Source: Rana temporaria
Lineage: Eukaryota > Chordata > Amphibia > Anura > Ranidae
NCBI RefSeq assembly: GCF_905171775.1
Contig: NC_053491.1
Span: forward strand, 397,451,838 to 397,515,837
DNA length: 64,000 bases
Direction of reading: 5' to 3'
The translations under genes were made by a program, and so were the position numbers. Below, piece after piece: positions 55,446-64,000 of this stretch; positions within the stretch are counted from its first letter, which is position 1; each line of letters begins with the position of its first letter. The notes beneath the pieces were generated by a model. That model worked only from the letters and a program-made list of their open reading frames with translations, was not told the origin of the DNA and did no database searches.

Positions 55446-56904
55446 CATTGGTAGTCAATGGAAGGAATGCCCCCCACCCCGACAATGGTGGTCAGAATAT
55501 CACCCCAACGGCTTTTCACACTGATCAGTTTTTGATGCGCGTTTGGTGTTTAGAAAAAAATAAATAAAATTGCACGAAAAATGTATCACTTTAAAACCTA
55601 TGGAACTCTTTACACCAGTGTGCTGCAGGTGCCGTGCGTTTTTAAAAGTCCTGCATGCTGCATTTTTTTGTGTATGTTTAAAAAACGCACCTCAATATTG
55701 AAATGAATGGTAAACACATAACACAAAATGCACCACGCTTGTGTTTTGGTGCACCTTTTTTTTTCCCCCCACATCTGGGCATTTTGAATGACAGGAAGAA
55801 TCACCACGATTCTGCCTGCAATTTCAAAACGCTCTGGTAAGATGACAAATCTGACCAGAGGCGGCTCTCTAATTGGGCAAAGAAGGCGGTCACCTAAGGC
55901 CTCGCGGCCTCCTAATTTGCCTGATGTATGTGATAGAATGGAAGAGAATGTCCCCGGGCAGTGTCCCCAAGCTGGCAGGGTGAGCGGGCCGGGCTGGTAA
56001 AGGATTACCGTCTTTCGTATAGAGCGCTGCAGACGAATTGTAGAGGTGGAGGCGGAACTACCGACCGCTGCTGAACATGCCAGGATGGTAGGGGCGGATT
56101 GGGGGGTGGGGGGCTCATGGATTTTTCTGATGCCTTGTAAAAATGGCATTCTTTTTTTTTATTTCTTGAATTATTTTTGCCATTGTGGGTGTGATTGGGG
56201 CCTCATGTATAAGTTTTGCCTAAGGCCTCACAAAGCCTAGAGCCGCCTCTGAATCAGACAATGTGAATTTCAGATTTTATTCATGTTAATGCCACCTAAA
56301 AACGCAGTGTGGTCCTGCCGCAATTGTCACGCGATAAATTGTCTATGCGACAAGCTTCACCTTGTTTTTTGGTGCCATGAATGGCATCTGAAATTCGCCT
56401 TTTGCGATTTGTCATTTTACCACAGCGTTTTGAAATCTATCCATACCTGGGGTTCCATTAACAATTGATCGCACCGCAAGTGTGACCCGCAATAGCTGCG
56501 TGTTTCTGAAACTTTTCTAAACGCACAAGGGGAGCGCAGCCTAACAGACACTCTAAAAAAGGTAATTGGTGTCATGCTGCCGGCTTTGCCAAGTGGCGGT
56601 GTCCCCGAAACTATGCCGGCGTCAAATAGGAGACAGCCAGGAGCCCCAAACAACCTCCTGAGAGGCCCTGCTAGAGATCGACTGCTATACAGGAGATCTA
56701 GAAACACTCCAATATACACAGAATTCTATTCTAAGGTCTCCCAACTCCTCCAGGCATCCAGCAAAACATCCCAGCCATTCATAAATCTGTCATTACTTGG
56801 CTACACACGGCCCGCCGCCCAACCTCCCACCACCACAAGTCACCACATGACACTCTACTGTCACCAGTAAATAGCAATTGGACTCTGTCCAGCTCTGGAC
56901 ATCC
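55446..56904. other. Intron-like sequence, nothing recognised
   Basis: 'GCCTAAGGCCTCACAAAGCC' at 56218 and 'CACCTAAGGCCTCGCGGCC' at 55891 suggest a decayed repeat with 'CAGAGGCGGCTCT' at 55857 facing 'AGAGCCGCCTCTG' at 56239: an element of about 395 bp (55857-56251). No exon supported. Confidence 0.45.
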
Positions 56905-57225
56905 GTCTCCTGCGATCTGCCCGAGATCTCCTCTATACACCATACACTGAGGGATCTGCCCGAGATCTCCTCTATACACTATGGGATCTCCTCTATACGC
57001 CATACACTGTGCGATCTGCCCGAGATCTCCTCTATACACCATACACTGAGGGATCTGCCCGAGATCTCCTCTATACACCATACACTGAGGGATCTGCCCG
57101 AGATCTCCTCTATACACCATACACTGAGGGATCTGCCCGAGATCTCCTCTATACACCATACACTGAGGGATCTGCCCGAAATCTCCTCTATACACCATAC
57201 ACTGAGGGGACCTGTGCAATCTCTT
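56905..57225. repeat. 39-bp minisatellite, older part of the array
   Basis: Units GGATCTGCCCGAGATCTCCT plus CTATACACCATACACTGAG repeat about seven times, near identical, with one shortened unit at about 56978. It grades into mixed units at 57225-57370. Confidence 0.92.
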
Positions 57226-58930
57226 GTGTACACTGAGGGATCTGTGCAATCTGCCTGCAATCTCCTCTATACACCCCACACTGAGAGGACCCATGCAATT
57301 TACCTGTGATCTCTTCTATACACTGAGGGATCTGTGCGATCTGCCTGCGATCTCATTTATACACCCCACACTGAGGGGTCTGTGCGATCTCCCCTATACA
57401 CTGAGGGATCTGTGCAATCTCCCCTATACACTGAGGGGTCTGTGCGATCTCCCCTATACACTGAGGGATCTGTGCAATCGCCCCTATACACTGAGGAATC
57501 TGTGCAATCGCCCCTATACACTGAGGGATCTGTGCAATCTCCCCTATACACTGAGGGATCTGTGCAATCTCCCCTATACACTGAGGGATCTGTGCAATCT
57601 CCCCTATACACTGAGGGATCTGTGCAATCTCCTCTATACACTGAGGGATCTGTGCAATCTCCCCTATACACTGAGGGATCTGTGCAATCTCCCCTATACA
57701 CTGAGGGATCTGTGCAATCTCCCCTATACACTGAGGGATCTGTGCAATCTCCCCTATACACTGAGGGATCTGTGCAATCTCCCCTATACACTGAGGGATC
57801 TGTGCAATCTCCCCTATACACTGAGGGATCTGTGCAATCTCCCCTATACACTGAGGGATCTGTGCAATCTCCCCTATACACTGAGGGATCTGTGCAATCT
57901 CCCCTATACACTGAGGGATCTGTGCAATCTCCCCTATACACTGAGGGATCTGCGCAATCTCCCCTATACACTGAGGGATCTGTGCAATCTCCCCTATACA
58001 CTGAGGGATCTGCGCAATCTCCCCTATACACTGAGGGATCTGCGCAATCTCCCCTATACACTGAGGGATCTGCGCAATCTCCCCTATACACTGAGGGATC
58101 TGCGCAATCTCCCCTATACACTGAGGGATCTGCGCAATCTCCCCTATACACTGAGGGATCTGTGCAATCTCCCCCTATACACTGAGGGATCTGTGCAATC
58201 TCCCCCTATACACTGAGGGATCTGTGCAATCGCCCCTATACACTGAGGGATCTGTGCAATCTCCTCTATACACTGAGGGATCTGTGCAATCTCCTCTATA
58301 CACTGAGGGATCTGTGCAATCTCCCCTATACACTGAGGGATCTGTGCAATCTCCCCTATACACTGAGGGATCTGTGCAATCTCCCCTATACACTGAGGGA
58401 TCTGTGCAATCTCCCCTATACACTGAGGGATCTGTGCAATCTCCCCTATACACTGAGGGATCTGTGCAATCTCCCCTATACACTGAGGGATCTGTGCAAT
58501 CTCCCCTATACACTGAGGGATCTGTGCAATCTCCCCTATACACTGAGGGATCTGTGCAATCTCCCCTATACACTGAGGGATCTGTGCAATCTCCCCTATA
58601 CACTGAGGGATCTGTGCAATCTCCTCTATACACTGAGGGATCTGTGCAATCTCCTCTATACACTGAGGGATCTGTGCAATCTCCTCTATACACTGAGGGA
58701 TCTGTGCAATCTCCTCTATACACTGAGGGATCTGTGCAATCTCCTCTATACACTGAGGGATCTGTGCAATCTCCCCTATACACTGAGGGATCTGTGCAAT
58801 CTCCTCTATACACTGAGGGATCTGTGCAATCTCCCCTATACACTGAGGGATCTGTGCAATCTCCCCTATACACTGAGGGATCTGTGCAATCTCCCCTATA
58901 CACTGAGGGATCTGTGTGATCTCTATACAC
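57226..58930. repeat. 30-bp minisatellite, about 52 units
   Basis: After transitional longer units, the 30-bp unit CCCCTATACACTGAGGGATC plus TGTGCAATCT repeats from about 57370 to 58920. Variants are clustered: TGCGCAATCT at 57950-58140, TCCTCTATA at 58261-58320 and 58620-58830. Two 31-bp units with an extra C sit at about 58171 and 58201. The unit derives from the 39-bp one by losing about nine bases. Long frames on both strands reflect the unit length and are not coding. Confidence 0.95.
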
Positions 58931-60361
58931 TGAGGGATCTGTGTGATCTGCCTGCGATCTCTTCTATACACCCTACACTGAAGGGACCTGTGTCTGGGCA
59001 GATGAAGGACTAACACTCCCAGCATGCCTGACACTCCCGATCATCCTGAGTAGGAGAGACATTAGGACATGCCAGGCTGGGGCTAGTAATAGACGTCGGT
59101 GTCAGAGTAGCAGACATGCCTGAAGATCTTACACGTCTCCTGTGATCTTGGCGTGTGTGGGGGGTGTTATTCTCTGTCATCCTCGTCTAATGAGCCGTGA
59201 TGTCAGCACTTATTATTAGTCCCAGTGATGAGAACATTTCCCAGAGGATTAGCATACTATAAACCTTACTCATGGATGGCAATTCTCAATGGGGCTCTCA
59301 GCTCAACCCTTCCCCATCAAAAGCCGCATACACACCATACAACTTTTCTTCCATTTCCTTTAGATTTACCTTCAACTATGTAGTGCAAGGGCCTGACTGA
59401 TTGCATACAAAGTGAAAGTGTTTAGGTTTGACCTCATATTATACGGTTTTGGTGAATCTAAAAGGAAATTGTATAGTGTGTATCCAGCTTAATAGTGGCC
59501 ATACACACTACAATTGTAGTAAGGATCGCAGAGATTGTACAATCTCATTCACATTTACCAAGGACAAACCTATACAAGTCATTCCATTTCTAACCAATCA
59601 CACAGGCCCTTACATGACATAGTTGTTGGTAGATCTAAAGGCGATTGATCAGATTATCAAAACATCACCCAACCGCAATCTTCATACAATCACTGCGGTG
59701 GATGATGAATGTTCACTACAGGCAATCTACACCGCACATTACTGACACTGATGTCAGAGCTTTGATGTGGTCACACATCTCCAAAACAATGTCATTGTCC
59801 CTGTGTTGTAAGGCGATACCAGTGTCAGGACATGGCCATCCAGTGCCCAGGGCAAGGGTGCCAAACTGCACCCCCTACCTTAGAGTCAGGACGCCCACAT
59901 CCCTGCAATAATCCATTGTGCCCAGGCAGCCCCTGTCCCCTCTTGCCTACCACTTGTCCCCGGCCCTGGCAGACACACAAATATTTGGTGGAAAAATAAG
60001 ATGTTTGTACACCCAAACAGTAAAACATTGGAGATTTGCTTAGATCTTAGATAGCGCTGGCCATACTCTATACAATCTGATTGTACAATCTGACTAAACG
60101 GCATGGAAACCGTTTCTGTTCACATTTCTGGAAACGTGTGAAAACACACAAAAAAAACGTGTGGCGTCTGTGGTTCCGTTACTTCTGAATATCCCCCCCC
60201 CCCCCCAAACGTGGGGAGCAGTTGTGAAAGAATGGTACTTCAGCTTCTTTGATGGGTTTGTAGTGTGACAAACAGACCATTCATAAAATGGGTGATCGGG
60301 CGCCGCAAAAAAAACGTGATCGCTCAGGTGGGAGGGCAGCCCTATGGTAAGCAAATCCATA
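58931..60361. other. Intron-like sequence with MITE-like pieces
   Basis: Apart from the element at 59321-59491, 'AGTGGCCATACACACTACAA' at 59495 starts another GGCCATA piece. A C run lies at 60195-60206. No gene seen. Confidence 0.4.
59321..59491. mobile_element. Short MITE with CATACACACCATACAA ends
   Basis: Left AAGCCGCATACACACCATAC, right 'ATTGTATAGTGTGTATCCAG'. The arms include 'TTTAGATTTACC' facing 'GGTGAATCTAAA'. About 170 bp. Confidence 0.6.
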
Positions 60362-60391
60362 TAGATCTCTCTCTCTCTCTCTACTGAGATT

Positions 60392-60434
<43 letters not shown>

Positions 60435-60655
60435 ATTAATAATAATAATAATAATATTAATATAAATAATAATACATTTTTTTATAATATTAATAATAAT
60501 AATAACAACAACAGATATGATAAAAAAAAATCTAAGTGTGTATGGTCACTCTAAGGCTGACCATAGACATAGAGAGATTATATATATATATCTATCTCTC
60601 TATCTATATCTATCTATGGTCAGCCTTTGATTTTTTTTTTATCATATCTGTTATT

Positions 60656-60686
<31 letters not shown>

Positions 60687-60790
60687 AAAACAAATGTATT
60701 ATTATTTATTATATATATATATACACACACACATACACACACACACATATATACACACATATACACACACTTTGATTTTTTTTATCAGAT
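60362..60790. repeat. Compound simple repeat built around an inverted MITE
   Basis: (CT)n, (TA)n, (AAT)n, (TATC)n and (CA)n runs are arranged as a mirror. Unique markers pair across the centre: 'CAGATATGATAAAAAAAAAT' at 60512 with 'TTTTTTTTTATCATATCTG' at 60632-60650, and GGCTGACCATAG at 60555-60566 with CTATGGTCAGCC at 60614-60625. Confidence 0.85.
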
Positions 60791-61226
60791 CGATTTGTTC
60801 AAAGTGATAATAATCAATATCCATAAACTTCCCTCCCGGCCAATTTCCATCAGATTTGATCATAGAGAGACGATCGGCCAGGGAGGAAATCTATTGATCC
60901 CGTCGCATCTCAGCTGATTTGGTCACAAATTCTATCGAATCGGGAGGTTGTCCAGTGGAAAACAGGGATATGATTTTATAACTTATCCAATTATTGATCG
61001 GATTCCACTCTGTGGGTGTGGCATATTGATTGGGTTATTGATTGGTTATTCTTTTTGTCTCTTTTTATTGATTGGTTATTCCTATAGGCAGAGATGGATC
61101 AGGGAAGAACTTCTCAATGTGTGTGTATGGGCTCCCCCATTACACTCCAGCTGAGATCTTCAATCACAGACCTGCGATGATCAATAAAAGAATGAACACC
61201 CTCCTCCCGATCCTGTGGGGACCTAC
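60791..61226. other. 5' end of putative intron 1, nothing recognised
   Basis: A tandem of 'TTGATTGGTTATTC'-like units lies at 61025-61085. 'GATCGAATCGGGAGG'-like motifs point to decayed repeats. No exon. Confidence 0.4.
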
Positions 61227-61269
61227 CTAGGAGCAGCAGCATGACTTCCCCGGCAGATGACAGCACCAT
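61227..61269 (-). CDS. Putative exon 1 coding part (start of signal peptide)
   Basis: On the minus strand GGAGTATGG gives a strong Kozak start (A at -3, G at +4). The coding part is 43 bases, MVLSSAGEVMLLLL plus one base, ending CTAG|GTAGGT (donor GT at 61226-61225). An in-frame TGA at 61305-61303 excludes an earlier start. Joined to 6084-6137 the N-terminus becomes a typical signal peptide. Upstream, short upstream frames with ATGs at 61500 and about 61359 are seen on the same strand. An alternative donor (GGAG|GTGAGT, GT at 61329-61328) could skip this ATG. The gene's identity is unknown. Directly seen: start context, stop, donor, hydrophobic core. Inferred: that it is transcribed and spliced to the distant exons. 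Confidence 0.5.
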
Positions 61270-61760
61270 ACTCCAGCCGATCCCGAGTCCGCCCTCCGAC
61301 TGTCACTCTTCTGCAGCCGGCCGACTCACCTCCTTCCAATTATAGGGAACACACATCCATGGGACAGTCCAAAACAACCCGATCACTGCACACGATCGCT
61401 GCCCGATCCCAGCAACACGATCCCCCCTGATCCCAACACAGGATCTCCGACTGATTCCCTCCGATCACTGCCCGATCCCAGCGCAGGCTCCGGCCACCAT
61501 CCTGGAACTGGGATCTCAGTGACACCTTGTTGTGGAGGTAAGTCTCATGGCGTCAGGTGTGTGGACAGATCGGGGTGTCAGTAGATCTCATCCCCCCACT
61601 GGAGCTCCTTCTCCTGATCTGCCTGTCCCGGCGGAGAGCTGAGTGCTGCAGGTGAGCAATGAGAGAGATTTGCTCCAGAGAGCTGAGCTGTCCGGGGGCC
61701 CCGCCCCTCTCCCAGCTGTCACACTACGCTCCGCCATGGAGGCGCTATTGTCACCCAACT
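61270..61760 (-). promoter_or_regulatory. Promoter/5' UTR-like region, possibly bidirectional
   Basis: The region is richer in CpG and GC than its surroundings and has a GC box-like CCCCGCCCCT at 61699-61708. It contains repeated CGATC motifs, with CGATCACTG...GCCCGATCCCAGC duplicated at about 61380-61412 and 61462-61482. On the plus strand a strong donor-like GGAG|GTAAGT occurs at about 61537-61544, and a Kozak ATG (CCGCCATGG) at 61736, raising the possibility of a divergent transcript; neither is called as an exon. No clear TATA box in place. Confidence 0.35.
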
Positions 61761-61917
61761 GTCCCATTCTGATCAATGGACACCATCATCACTATACAGA
61801 CCGAGAGAGGACACGTCCGATCACTTGCTGGACACACTTTTCCTCACACTTTTTGTTTACAAGTTTAAAACAGTATATTTTGCTAGAAAATGACCCCCAG
61901 AGACCCCCCCCCCCCCC

Positions 61918-61964
61918 AAAAAAAAGTATAATGTTTGGGGCCCAAACATTATACTTTTTTTTTT
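61918..61964. repeat. Perfect 23-bp hairpin
   Basis: Arms 61918-61940 and 61942-61964 are exact complements around a single G (GTATAATGTTTGGG / CCCAAACATTATAC plus A/T runs). It lies at the edge of the antisense family H copy. Confidence 0.9.
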
Positions 61965-63085
61965 TTTTGCAAAGACCCTAGGGAATAAAATGGCGATCAG
62001 TGCAATTATTTATGTCACAGTATTTTGAAAATTATTTTTTTTGGGAGGGGGGGGAATACAGTTTAAAGATTAAAAGAAGAAGAAACGAAACACAATATAT
62101 ACACCCGATTTTTTTTTTTTGTAAATTGGGAAAGATGATGGGCCAGATTCACAAAAGAGATACGACGGCGTATCTCCTGATACGCCGTCGTATCTCTGTT
62201 TCTAACTATGCGACTGATTCATAGAATCAGTTACGCATAGATAGGCAGAAGATCCGACAGGTGTAATGAACTTACACTGTCGGATCTTAGGATGCAGTAC
62301 CGCGGCCGCCGCTGGGGGGAGTTCGCGTCGTAAACCAGCATCGGGTATGCAAATTAGCACTTTCGGAGATCCACGAAGATTTTTCCCGTTGTTACGTCGT
62401 CGCGAGTGTTAGATTTCCGTCGCAAAGATAGGGCACCTTTAACATGGTGTAAAAGTACTCCACCATGTTAAAGTATGCCTGTCTTTCCCGCGTCGCTTTT
62501 GAATCTTTTTTAAATCTTTTATTTTTCCTGGCGTAAATCTTTTTTCACGTCGCGATTCACAAAACGTTGGCGCGTTGTAATTTCGCGCAAAGCACGTCGG
62601 GAAATTTGCGACGGGAGCATGCGCAGTACGTCCGGCGCGGGAGCGCGCCTAATTTAAATGGTACCCGCCCCATTTGAATTGGGCCACTTGCGCCGGACCT
62701 GTTTACGATACACCACCGCAAATTTCTAGGTAAGTGCTTTGTGGATCGGGCACTAACTCGGAAAAATTGCGGCGGTGTAACGTAAACCGGTTACGTTACG
62801 CTGCGCCCGCTGTACGTGAATCTGGCCCGATGTTACACCAAGTAAATAGATACCCAACATGCCACACTTTAAAATTGCGCAGGCTCATGAAATGACAACA
62901 AACTATGGTACTTAAAAATCTCCATAGGTAATGCTTTAAACGTCTTTACGGGTTACCTCCAACGTTCGCGGCGATACCTCACATGTGTGGTGCAAACGCT
63001 GTCTACATATGAGGGTGTGACTTACGCATATGTTTGCTTCTGCGCACAAGCATGGAGGGATGGGTTTGTCAGCCTTCTTGTATTA
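61928..63085 (-). mobile_element. Family H element, antisense copy, split by another MITE
   Basis: 'CCCAAACATTATA', 'GGAATAAAATGGCGATCAGT' and TGTCACA before 62139, and 'CCCAACATGCCACACTTTAA', 'ACCTCACATGTGTGGTGCAA' and 'GCGCACAAGC' after 62829, are reverse complements of blocks in the copy at 44414-45125, in the expected order. Confidence 0.75.
62140..62828. mobile_element. MITE with GGGCCAGATTCAC ends, nested in family H
   Basis: The ends are GGGCCAGATTCAC and GTGAATCTGGCCC, flanked by GATG and (C)GATG. Inner hairpin 'GATACGACGGCGTATC' facing 'GATACGCCGTCGTATC' at the left. About 690 bp, non-coding, GC-rich with TACG/CGTA motifs. Ends of this type are frequent in anuran DNA from memory. 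Confidence 0.8.
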
Positions 63086-63828
63086 GCAATAAAGTAAAAA
63101 AAAAAATATATTATATAAAACAAACTAACAAAAAATATATACTTTTTTTAAACGCGCTGGGTTGAACAAAAAAAAAGCAAGCAGTGTGTACCAGGCCTCC
63201 GGTCATATATATATATATATATATATATATTTTTTTTAACTTAAAATTATTTACCTAACATATTCCCTTAAACTTAAACGTACTAACCGCTCCCCAATCG
63301 ATCAGCCAATCGTAGTGATCACTTGCCTTTTATCTTGCATGTCACTTTCTGTCCGTTTTCATTGCATGTGTGGGCATCAGATGCCCAGTTCCTGTTTCTT
63401 CCCTGTTTACGGTGGAGAGGTGCATGCTGGGTAACCAGCATGCACCTCTCGATCTCGCGCATGCACAGTAGAACGGCGCTCTTATCGCAGTTGTTTGTTT
63501 TAGTTGTCATGACAATGGGCGGTGACAGAGGTACGTCCAGCCCCGTTGTTATGACAACGCTGATAACAGAAGCCACAGTCAAATAAAACTCCTAAGGGCT
63601 TTGTGCCCTTTTTGAAAATGGCGCTGTGATCCACCTCAATTACGTCATTTCCTTTATTGTAATAACGCAATTTTTCAGCAGAGTTAAGCGCACAGACTCC
63701 TGGGAAATGATGACACTCATTTCCCAGGAGGCCACTCGGCATAGGTATAGGAGAAGACATACTTGCTATTCTGCCTAGAAACAACGTTTTAGAGGCATGT
63801 AAAAAAATTTTTTTCTAAGGGCTCTTTC
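63086..63828. other. Sequence with (AT)n and two perfect hairpins
   Basis: An (AT)n run lies at 63207-63230. Hairpins: GAGAGGTGCATGCTGG at 63415-63430 with its complement at 63435-63450, and CTCCTGGGAAATGA at 63697-63710 with its complement at 63717-63730. These may be inner or outer ends of an unrecognised MITE. No gene. Confidence 0.5.
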
Positions 63829-64000
63829 ACACGTCAGCTCAGTTTTTTAGATCAGTTTTTTTTTCATCAGTTGATCCGTTTTTCCATCAGTTTTTCGTCC
63901 GTTTTTCGTCCGTTTTCCGTCCGTTTTTCATCAGTTTTTCCGTCAGTTTTTCCATCCGTTTTTTCTTTTTTTTTTTTTTTTTTGGGGGCTTTTTACATAT
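63829..64000. mobile_element. Start of a TTTCACACGTCAG-type MITE, cut by the window
   Basis: Starts AGGGCTCTTTCACACGTCAG, then many TTTTTC(A/G)TC(A/C)G-like 10-12 bp units. The right end is outside the window. Confidence 0.55.

Larger units (their letters stand above)
6138..61226 (-). other. Putative intron 1 (about 55 kb) of the minus-strand gene
   Basis: The interval runs from the exon 1 donor GTAGGT to the exon 2 polypyrimidine acceptor. I found no convincing host exon inside it; nearly all structure is mobile elements, minisatellites and simple repeats listed separately. The intron stands or falls with the exon calls. RNA data could show extra exons within it. Confidence 0.4.

Noticed and set aside
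56878..59034. Very long open frames on both strands (up to 330 codons)
   Set aside because: They run over 39- and 30-bp tandem units; unit lengths divisible by three keep every stop-free frame open on both strands. No start context, no domain.
61736..61981. Plus-strand ATG (CCGCCATGG) starting MEALLSPNCPILINGH
   Set aside because: Good Kozak context near a promoter-like region, but the frame soon runs into low-complexity and repeat sequence, and no donor or family resemblance is seen. Left as a hint for a divergent transcript.
1..64000. Prokaryotic operons, CRISPR arrays, phage or plasmid genes
   Set aside because: Tandem arrays have no spacers, no cas-like genes are present, and the overall layout is vertebrate intronic DNA.
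1..64000. Endogenous retrovirus or LTR element
   Set aside because: No paired long terminal repeats, primer-binding site or gag/pol/env-like coding remnants were seen. Repeat blocks at 34840-35470 and 46190-46560 remain unclassified.
1..64000. tRNA-derived SINEs or tRNA genes
   Set aside because: No A/B box pair at proper spacing or cloverleaf was recognised by eye; a tRNAscan run would settle it.

Overview
The window is vertebrate nuclear DNA, most likely from an anuran amphibian and probably a ranid frog. It is AT-leaning, intron-like and packed with short non-autonomous DNA transposons. The organism call rests on three things: a long series of TTAA-flanked elements whose ends start TTAAAG (the T2/Kolobok MITE class known from Xenopus), many TTA/TAA-flanked MITEs with 'TACACACGA'-type or 'TTCACAC'-type ends, and an abundant repeat at about 14,995-16,735 that I remember from ranid sequence. 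There are no bacterial operons, no CRISPR array and no recognisable tRNA or rRNA gene.

The only candidate host gene lies on the minus strand and spans almost the whole window. A first coding exon (61,227-61,269) has a strong Kozak ATG with an in-frame stop upstream, sits in a GC/GATC-rich promoter-like region, and ends at a GT donor. It joins in phase to exons at 6,084-6,137, 1,249-1,310 and 1-36 (cut by the window edge). The joined frame is open for 65 codons and starts with a signal-peptide-like segment followed by an N-T-T glycosylation sequon, so a secreted or type I membrane protein is expected. I do not recognise the family. Intron 1 would be about 55 kb and everything from 6,138 to 61,226 would lie inside it.

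Intron 1 is mostly mobile DNA. A Tc1-like element (33,252-34,837) has an open 333-codon transposase but lacks 7 residues between its second Asp and its Glu. A second Tc1-like copy (29,204-30,360) is dead. LINE remnants are an L1/Tx1-like 5'-truncated copy on the minus strand (11,671-14,096, with an 11-bp target duplication), L2-like and CR1-like 3' ends (10,140-10,375; 24,540-25,105; 39,725-39,870). At least seven hAT-type elements with 8-bp target duplications, ten T2/Kolobok-type elements, five copies of an element ending in 'CTCGAGTATAAGCC', and about fifteen Harbinger-like MITEs make up much of the rest, often nested.

Tandem repeats are prominent: a 33-bp minisatellite (11,100-11,562), a 31-bp one (27,062-27,425) and a 2-kb array of 39-bp then 30-bp units (56,905-58,930) about 2.3 kb inside intron 1 from exon 1. 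Long open frames over these arrays on both strands are by-products of unit lengths divisible by three, not genes.
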